DNA of 64,000 bases from Talinum fruticosum (taxonomy: Eukaryota > Streptophyta > Magnoliopsida > Caryophyllales > Talinaceae). The position numbers and the translations under genes were made by a program. Under the pieces are notes generated by a model that worked only from the letters and a program-made list of their open reading frames with translations, ran no database searches and was not told the DNA's origin. The stretch covers positions 6,373,001 to 6,437,000 of the forward strand of contig JAITYX010000012.1 in assembly GCA_021018815.1 (NCBI GenBank). The letters run 5' to 3'. Position 1 is the first letter of the stretch, and each line of letters begins with the position of its first letter. This document shows positions 57,956-64,000 of the stretch, one piece after another.

Positions 57956-59618
57956 CTAGCGGATCGTGGAATTGTGACACAGGTGCATGGCGCCTACGAG
58001 GGAGGGGGATGTCCGAATAGAAGCGGAGGGATGAGAGGTACGCCGACGCTGGTAGGATCTTGACGATGTGCTTGAGCGTGGCGAAGGGAGGACGAGGATC
58101 GTCATTAAGGGCTTAGCTCCGAGTGGGCTGACCCGAACGAGAGGATCTAGGGGTTCCTCCACAGGGACCTCGGTAGGCTGGAGAGGTCCGCTCGGTCGAC
58201 CTGCTACATGTTGTCGTAGCGCAGCTAGGTCTTCGACCCACTCGAGGCTGCTGTCCGAGCCGACTACTACCACTTGAGTTTGAGGAGCGATCGACCCTAA
58301 GCCGTTCCTGCTGCTTCTTCTTTGTGTTCCACCCCTTGCCCAGACGGAGCTGCCTCGGCCGCGAGCTCCTCGGCATCTGCTTCTTCGTTGTCTGCTGCTT
58401 CTTCCTCCCCGCTCTACGAGGAGGTCATGGCCGGAGCTCAAGGACGCTTTAAAAGTGTCCGAGTCGCTACGGTCCTGAGCTGCCTTGGACCTTCACTCCT
58501 GGAGGAGCTCGATCGGCTCCTTTTGCTCCTTCACCAATCCCTTCATCTCAAGAATTAGATCTATTTGCTCTCGGATTTGAGATTGGGTTGTTTTTGGTTG
58601 ATGGTCATAGGTCGAAAAGCAATCTTGAATGACCGGAGCATGTCCTTGAATTCGAGAGGACACGGAGTTGATTTTGTCCATGAAAGCGGAGGACAAAATA
58701 GCAGAGAGAGATTTTGAGGCACTGAGGTGGAAGCACCAGCAGGTGGTGCAGGGAGAGAAAGAGGGTTTCTTTACGAGTCCGAGGTAGAGAAGGAGGCCTC
58801 GGCTCCGAGTTGTGTACCCGGATACCAGGCTGAGTTTCCTGGTTCCCGTACCCTCGGAGTTCCTTCTTGCCGACCACGACGGCAGCCTCGGACACAACAT
58901 TGGGGTCCGAGGGGAGAGGAACCTTAAATTATTTAAATACAAGGGTGAGAACGAGCACCGAAGGGAAGAGGGGTGTTCTTCTTATTTCGGAGTTGAGCTG
59001 GCATAGCTGCCATCCGCTCAATGATAGAAGGGAAGAGGTCTACTTCTTAGCCTTCAAGAATGTCAAAAAGAGCTTTTAAGTTCTTGGAGTTGGGGTTCTC
59101 CTTGCTTGGAATGCTTGAGAGAAAAAGGTTCTCATCAACAAGAAGCACGAAGGCGTGCTTCGACTTCAACCGAGTCATCGAAAAATTTTTCCGTGACTCG
59201 GGGAACTCTTTGGCGAATTTTTCAAAGAAGTCGTCGGCGACTTCGATGAAAGGAATGGGGTTGCTGTTCAAGAAGAGAGAAGTGACCTTGAGCAAGCGGT
59301 GGAGGAGAGAGGTGTTGATGCGAACGATAACGTTCCGAACCCCGGAGGTTAGAACACCTTCGAGTGAGTGAGGTGAGTGTAGAACTCGAAAACGAGTTCG
59401 GGGTAAATGAACTCGCTGAAACGAGAGAAAGTTATAAACACCGGTGGTTTGAATGTGGGACAACCACGAAAATTTGGTGGTTGTAAAGAACTTGTCGTCC
59501 AAGCACGAGATGCTTGGGTGACAACGGGCTTAGAAAATGAAGAGCCTTCTTGGCTTTTGGTACGTGGCTTCTTAGATGAAGAACCAAGAAAGTCGGGGTG
59601 AGAACCTCTTTTAGGCAT
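57956..59618 (-). pseudogene. Post-pol ORF, unit 1
   Basis: ATG at 59618 (MPKRGSHPDFLGSSSKKPRT). Then PPVFITFSRFSEFIYPEL, VFEFYTHLTHS, VRNVIVRINTSLLHRLLKVT and FLNSNPIPFIEVADDFFEKF, DENLFLSSIPSKENP, a Ser-rich middle, a helical segment (QIREQIDLILEMKGLVKEQK) and a charged C-terminus to 57956. About 550 codons with frame changes near 59500, 59050, 58870 and 58450. A better preserved copy of the protein at 29938-31420; its function is unknown. Confidence 0.62.
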
Positions 59619-60270
59619 TTTTGAGAATGAGGAAAGAAAGATGAAACTTTTGAGGAAGAGAAAAAGGGAGTAGGTCGACGAGAATGAAAGAAAAAGAGTA
59701 GAAGAAAAAGATGAGAGCAGTTGAGCTTAGTTGAGATGATCTTTATGTCACTTGAAAAAGTCCAGAGATCACTGTAGACATAGAAAGCTTCCGCGAGAAG
59801 TTTCATTTTTGAGAGAGAGATGAAATGTAGAGTATCGAGACGAAGAAGAATAGGCGCTATATATAGAAAGATAAACGTCCGTCAACTATCCGTTTCGACT
59901 CGGCTCGTCCATCGATCAACTTAGACCGGTGTGACGGTTCTCTTCTCAACGGTTAAGAATCGTGCGAAATCATCAAACGACTAGAAGCTAATCACAACTC
60001 GCGAGAGAGAGAGAGAGAAAAAGATTTTGAAAAATAAATTCTGAAACTCTCCACCAATCTAGAGATAATTCCAGAGAATTGATGTCCATTTTTCTCAACG
60101 TCCGAGTTTGACTCAGATTGGTTTTCGAGTGACTCGAAACTTAACACAAATAATAACTATCAGCTCAATATCACTGAATCAATTGAACCAATGGTTATTA
60201 ACAATTTTAACGCACATAACTCATAATCATGCAATGAATATTATCATAATGAGAGCACATAATTATGCAT
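59619..60270 (-). other. Spacer between RNase H and post-pol ORF, unit 1
   Basis: Non-coding on the element strand. CTATATATAG (about 59856) is a possible TATA element 240 bp upstream of the post-pol ATG. GA run at 60003-60020. Confidence 0.45.
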
Positions 60271-60661
60271 TTAACATTCCAAGTTCATTCGAATAAAACA
60301 AAACTGATCTTTACCAAGAGGCTTTGTAAAGATATCGGCTAATTGAAGATTAGTAGGAATGAACTCAAGTTCAATATCACCTTTCTCGGAATGGTCTTGT
60401 AAGAAATGATACTCGACCTCAATATGTTTTGTCTTTGAATGCTTGAACCAGATTTTTGGTGATGCTAATTGCACTCCGATTGTCACACTTGATTGGAATT
60501 GATTTGAAAGAAAGTCCAAGATCCCTCAAGTGTTGCTTTATCCATAAAATTTGAGCGCAACATGCTCCAGCTGCAATATACTCAGCTTCGGCAGTTGATA
60601 GAGCTACTGAGTTTTGCTTCTTTGAGTGCCAAGATATTAGGGATTGACCCGAAATTGACAT
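60271..60661 (-). pseudogene. Copia RNase H, unit 1
   Basis: Minus strand reads SLISWHSKKQNSVALSTAEA with EYIAAGACCAQILWIKQHL, then SIPIKCDNRSAISITKN, HSEKGDIELEFIPTNLQLAD and IFTKPLGKDQFCFIR. These are the conserved C-terminal RNase H blocks of copia pol. A frameshift near 60435 and one at the end. Confidence 0.88.
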
Positions 60662-61213
60662 GCTCCTGAAGTGCTCTTTCTATCAACTTTGTATCCAGCG
60701 TAATCAGCATCCGAGTATCCATTGAGAGTTAGTTACGAGTCTCTTGAGTACCATAGACCTAAGTTACGAGTCCCTGCAAGATATCCGAATAATCTCTTCA
60801 CCGTAGTGAGATGTGATTCTTTTGGATTAGCTTGGAGCGCCTAAACATACACTCGAACATTATATCCGGCCGGTTGGAAGTAAGATATAGCAAAGATCCA
60901 ATCATACCTCGATAGAGTTTCTAATCTATTGCTTTACCTTTCTCGTCCGAGTCAAGTTTGATACTATTGCTCATGGGTGTAGCTGCATGCTTTGCCTCTT
61001 GGAGTTTGTATTTCTTCAGCAGCTCCTTGGTATACTTTGATTGATGGACATAGATTCCATCTTTGTCTTGTTTAATTTGTAGACCAAGGAAAAAATTGAG
61101 TTCTCCCATCATACTCATTCGAAATTCCGACTCATTAACTCAGAAAATTCTCGCAGAAAAATTCATTAGTAGCCCCAAAGATTATATCATCGACATAGAT
61201 TTGAACAATAAGG
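60662..61213 (-). pseudogene. Copia RT C-terminal fragment, unit 1
   Basis: Minus strand: [15 protein letters not shown] (61200-61155) with an intact YVDD active-site loop, then MSMMGELNFFLGLQIKQDKD and QSKYTKELLKKYKLQEAKHA (61118-60990). Frame breaks between 60920 and 60662. RT sequence upstream of the loop is replaced by the post-pol end of unit 2. Confidence 0.9.
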
Positions 61214-61264
61214 AAATTTGATGTCTCCACAAAAGAAATAAGTAGAAATCTCTCGAAAGAAGAA

Positions 61265-62925
61265 GAATCTAGCGGATCGTGGAATTGTGACACGAGTGCA
61301 TGGCGCCTACGAGGGGAGGGGGATGTCCGAATAGAAGCGGAGGGATGAGAGGTACGCCGACGCCGGTAGGATCTTGACGATGTGCTTGAGCGTGGCGAAG
61401 GGAGGACGAGGATCGTCATTAAGGGCTTAGCTCGAGTGGCCGACCCGAACGAGAGGATCTAGGGGTTCCTCCCCAGGGACCTCGATAGGCTGGAGGGGTC
61501 CGCTCGGTCGACTCGCTACATGTTGTCGTAGCGCAGCTAGGTCTTCGACCCACTCGGACTGCCATCCGAGCCGACTACTACCACTTGAGTTTGAGGAGCG
61601 ATCGACCCTAAGCCGTTCCTGCTGCTTCTTCTTTGTGTTCCACCCTTGCCCAGACGGAGCTGCCTCGGCCGCGAGCTCCTCGGCATCTGCTTCTTCGTTG
61701 TCTCGTCGCTTCTTCCTCCCCGCTCTCCGAGGAGGTCATAGCCGGGCTCGAGGACGCTTTAAAAGTGTCCGAGTCGCTACGGTCCTGAGCTGCCTTGGAC
61801 CTTCACTCCTGGAGGAGCTCGATCGGCTCCTTTTGCTCCTTCACCAATCCCTTCATCTCAAGAATTAGATCTATTTGCTCTCGGATTTGAGATTGGGTTG
61901 TTTTTGGTTGATGGTCATAGACTGAAAAGCAATCTTGAATGACCGGAGCATGTCCTTGAATTCGAGAGGACACGGAGTTGATTTTGTCCATGAAAGCGGA
62001 GGACAAAATAGCAGAGAGAGATTTTGAGGCACTGAGGTGGAAGCACCAGCAGGTGGTGCGGGGAGAGAAAGAGGGTTTCTTTACGAGTCCGAGGTAGAGA
62101 AGGAGGCCTCGGCTACGAGTTGTGTACCCGGATACCAGGCTGAGTTTCCTGGTTCCCGTACCCCGGAGTTCCTTCTTGCCGACCACGACGGCAGCCTCGG
62201 ACACAACATTGGGGTCCGAGGGGAGAGGAACCTTGAATTATTTAAATACAAGGGTGAGAACAACGACCGAAGGGAAGAGGGGTGTTCTTCTTATTTCGTA
62301 GTTGAGCTGGCATAGCCGCCATCCGCTCCAATGATAGAAGGGAAGAGGTCTACTTCTTAGCCTTCAAGAATGTCAAAAAGAGCTTTTAAGTTCTTGGAGT
62401 TGGGGTTCTCCTTGCTGGAATGCTTGAGAGAAAAAGGTTCTCATCAACAAGAAGCACGAAGGCGTGCTTCGACTTCAACCGAGTCACCGAAAAATTTTTC
62501 CGTGACTCGGGGAACTCTTTGGCGAATTTTTCAAAGAAGTCGTCGGCGACTTCGATGAAAGGAATGGGGTTGCTGTTCAAGAAGAGAGAAGTGACCTTGA
62601 GCAAGCGGTGGAGGAGAGAGGTGTTGATGCGAACGATAACGTTCCGAACCCCGGAGGTTAGAACACCTTCGAGTGAGTGAGGTGAGTGTAGAACTCGAAA
62701 CGAGTTCGGGGTAAATGAACTCGCTGAAACGAGAGAAAGTTATAAACACCGGTGGTTTGAATGTGGGACAACCACGAAAATTTGGTGGTTGTAAAGAACT
62801 TGTCGTCCAGCACGAGATGCTTGGGTGACAACGGGCTTAGAAAATGAAGAGCCTTCTTGGCTTTTGGTACGTGGCTTCTTAGATGAAGAACCAAGAAAGT
62901 CGGGGTGAGAACCTCTTTTAGGCAT
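61265..62925 (-). pseudogene. Post-pol ORF, unit 2
   Basis: ATG at 62925 (MPKRGSHPDFLGSSSKKPRT). Same blocks as unit 1, with a few different 1-bp indels (for example near 62810 and 62695), so the units have diverged independently since duplication. Its end runs on in frame across the junction into RT sequence. Confidence 0.6.
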
Positions 62926-63571
62926 TTTTGAGAATGAGGAAAGAAAGATGAAACTTTTGAGGAAGAGAAAAAGGGAGTAGGTCGACGAGAATGAAAGAAA
63001 AAGAGTAGAAGAAAAAGATGAGAGCAGATTGAGCTTAGTTGAGATGATCTTTATGTCACTTGAAAAAGTCCAGAGATCATCTGTAGACATAGAAAGCTTC
63101 CGCGAGAAGTTTCATTTTTGAGAGAGAGATGAAATGTAGAGTATCGAGACGAAGAAGAATAGGCGCTATATATAGAAAGATAAACGTCCGTCAACTATCC
63201 GTTTCGACTCGGCTCGTCCATCGAGTCAACTTAGACCGGTGTGACGGTTCTCTTCTCAACGGTTAAGAATCGTGCGAAATCATCAAACGACTAGAAGCTA
63301 ATCACAACTCGCGAGAGAGAGAGAGAGAAAAAGATTTTGAAAAATAAATTCGAAACTCTCCACCAATCTAGAGATAATTCCAGAGAATTGATGTCCATTT
63401 TTCTCAACGTCCGAGTTTGACTCAGATTGGTTTCGAGTGACTCGAAACTTAACACAAATAATAACTATCAGCTCAATATCACTCGAATCAATTGAACCAA
63501 TGGTTATTAACAATTTTAACGCACATAACTCATAATCATGCAATGAATATTATCATAATGAGAGCACATAA

Positions 63572-64000
63572 TTATGCATTTAACATTCCAAGTTCATTCC
63601 GAATAAAACAAAACCGATCTTTACCAAGAGGCTTTGTAAAGATATCGGCTAATTGAAGATTAGTAGGAATGAACTCAAGTTCAATATCACCTTTCTCGGA
63701 ATGGTCTTGTAAGAAATGATACTCGACCTCAATATGTTTTGTCTTTGAATGCTTGAACCAGATTTTTGGTGATGCTAATTGCACTCCGATTGTCACACTT
63801 GATTGGAATTGATTTGAAAGAAAGTCCAAGATCCCTCAAGTGTTGCTTTATCCATAAAATTTGAGCGCAACATGCTCCAGCTGCAATATACTCGGCTTCA
63901 GCAGTTGATAGAGCTACTGAGTTTTGCTTCTTTGAGTGCCAAGATATTAGGGATTGACCCAGAAATTGACATGCTCCTGAAGTGCTCTTTCTATCAACTT
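63572..64000 (-). pseudogene. Copia RNase H, unit 2, cut by window edge
   Basis: Same blocks as in unit 1 (CDNRSAISITKN-like, EKGDIELEFIPTNLQLADIF, KPLGKDRFCFIRNELGMLNA). The frame is intact from 63829 to 63572. Confidence 0.87.

Larger units (their letters stand above)
57901..61213 (-). repeat. Tandem duplication, unit 1 (3.31 kb)
   Basis: From AAATTTGATGTCTCCAC at 57901 up to the same sequence at 61214, where the second unit begins. Content: 3' untranslated start, post-pol ORF, spacer, RNase H, RT end. The units are collinear with only scattered substitutions and 1-bp indels. Confidence 0.93.
55950..64000 (-). mobile_element. SIRE-type Ty1/copia element, minus-strand copy, 3' half with tandem duplication
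   Basis: Reading leftward from the right edge of the window: RNase H, post-pol ORF, a junction at 61214, RT fragment, RNase H again, post-pol ORF again, 3' untranslated region, polypurine tract, 3' LTR. Same family as 24086-33489. The 5' part lies beyond 64000. The left flank is CCCAA at 55945-55949; the matching duplication is outside the window. Confidence 0.9.
61214..64000 (-). repeat. Tandem duplication, unit 2 (cut by window edge)
   Basis: Repeats unit 1 with an offset of 3313 bp at the left and 3311 bp at the right. Contains the post-pol ORF (62925-61265), spacer and RNase H (from 63960). It ends at the window edge within the RNase H. Confidence 0.93.

Noticed and set aside
58812..59371. 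Several 60-100 codon plus-strand frames at 58.7-59.4 kb and their repeats at 62.0-62.7 kb
   Set aside because: They are antisense to the post-pol ORF, which has conserved blocks in all three copies of the family.
1..64000. tRNA, rRNA, CRISPR arrays and bacterial-type operons
   Set aside because: I looked for cloverleaf and TTCGA-type loops and for regularly spaced direct repeats and found none; the regular repeats present are microsatellites, a minisatellite or transposon ends.

Overview
This is plant nuclear DNA made almost entirely of transposable elements. I see no host gene that I would defend and no tRNA, rRNA or CRISPR. The organism is a flowering plant: the window mixes Athila- and Tat-lineage Ty3/gypsy elements, a SIRE/Maximus-lineage Ty1/copia family, two CACTA elements, a hAT, a probable PIF/Harbinger-like element and several MITEs, all AT-rich and with degraded reading frames. 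I cannot name the species.

Bases 1-23153 are one minus-strand Athila-like element opened up by later insertions. Its LTR is at 21095-23153, its primer-binding site at 21074-21091 and its gag at about 20300-19828. Gag is split by a 10.4 kb insertion (9447-19824) and resumes in frame at 9443-8640. That insertion carries degenerate inverted ends, a TTA duplication, a nested hAT (9548-13974, 8-bp duplication), AAT microsatellites, a solo copia LTR (15000-16494) and a small Mutator-like MITE (17583-18013, 10-bp duplication). A two-gene CACTA element (88-7537, TCA duplication) sits further downstream in the same Athila element.

Bases 24086-33489 are a plus-strand SIRE-type copia element with gag, PR, IN, RT and RNase H, an additional post-pol ORF, a polypurine tract and a 1.47 kb 3' LTR. 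Its 5' LTR is only 246 bp because of an internal deletion that removed the promoter. A MITE follows at 33784-34376.

Bases about 34.4-54.8 kb are a rearranged minus-strand Tat-lineage element. It keeps LTR-like repeats (37774-39290 and 53231-54830), a primer-binding site, gag, protease and a G-patch-like segment, but I find no RT or integrase. On the opposite strand it carries a cassette of two spliced-looking genes with their own TATA boxes (plant mobile domain-like and DUF7745-like). The cassette is present twice, one copy fused straight onto an LTR. One LTR carries a roughly 250-bp inversion containing its TATA box. A second, non-autonomous CACTA element (45853-49700, GAC duplication) splits the protease.

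Bases 55950-64000 are the 3' half of a minus-strand copy of the same SIRE family. A 3.3 kb block running from RT through RNase H to the post-pol ORF is repeated in tandem, and the junction fuses the post-pol reading frame to the RT active-site segment.

In short, the window records successive insertions, several verifiable by target duplications and by reading frames that resume across them. Domain names come from recognising motifs by eye, not from a profile search.
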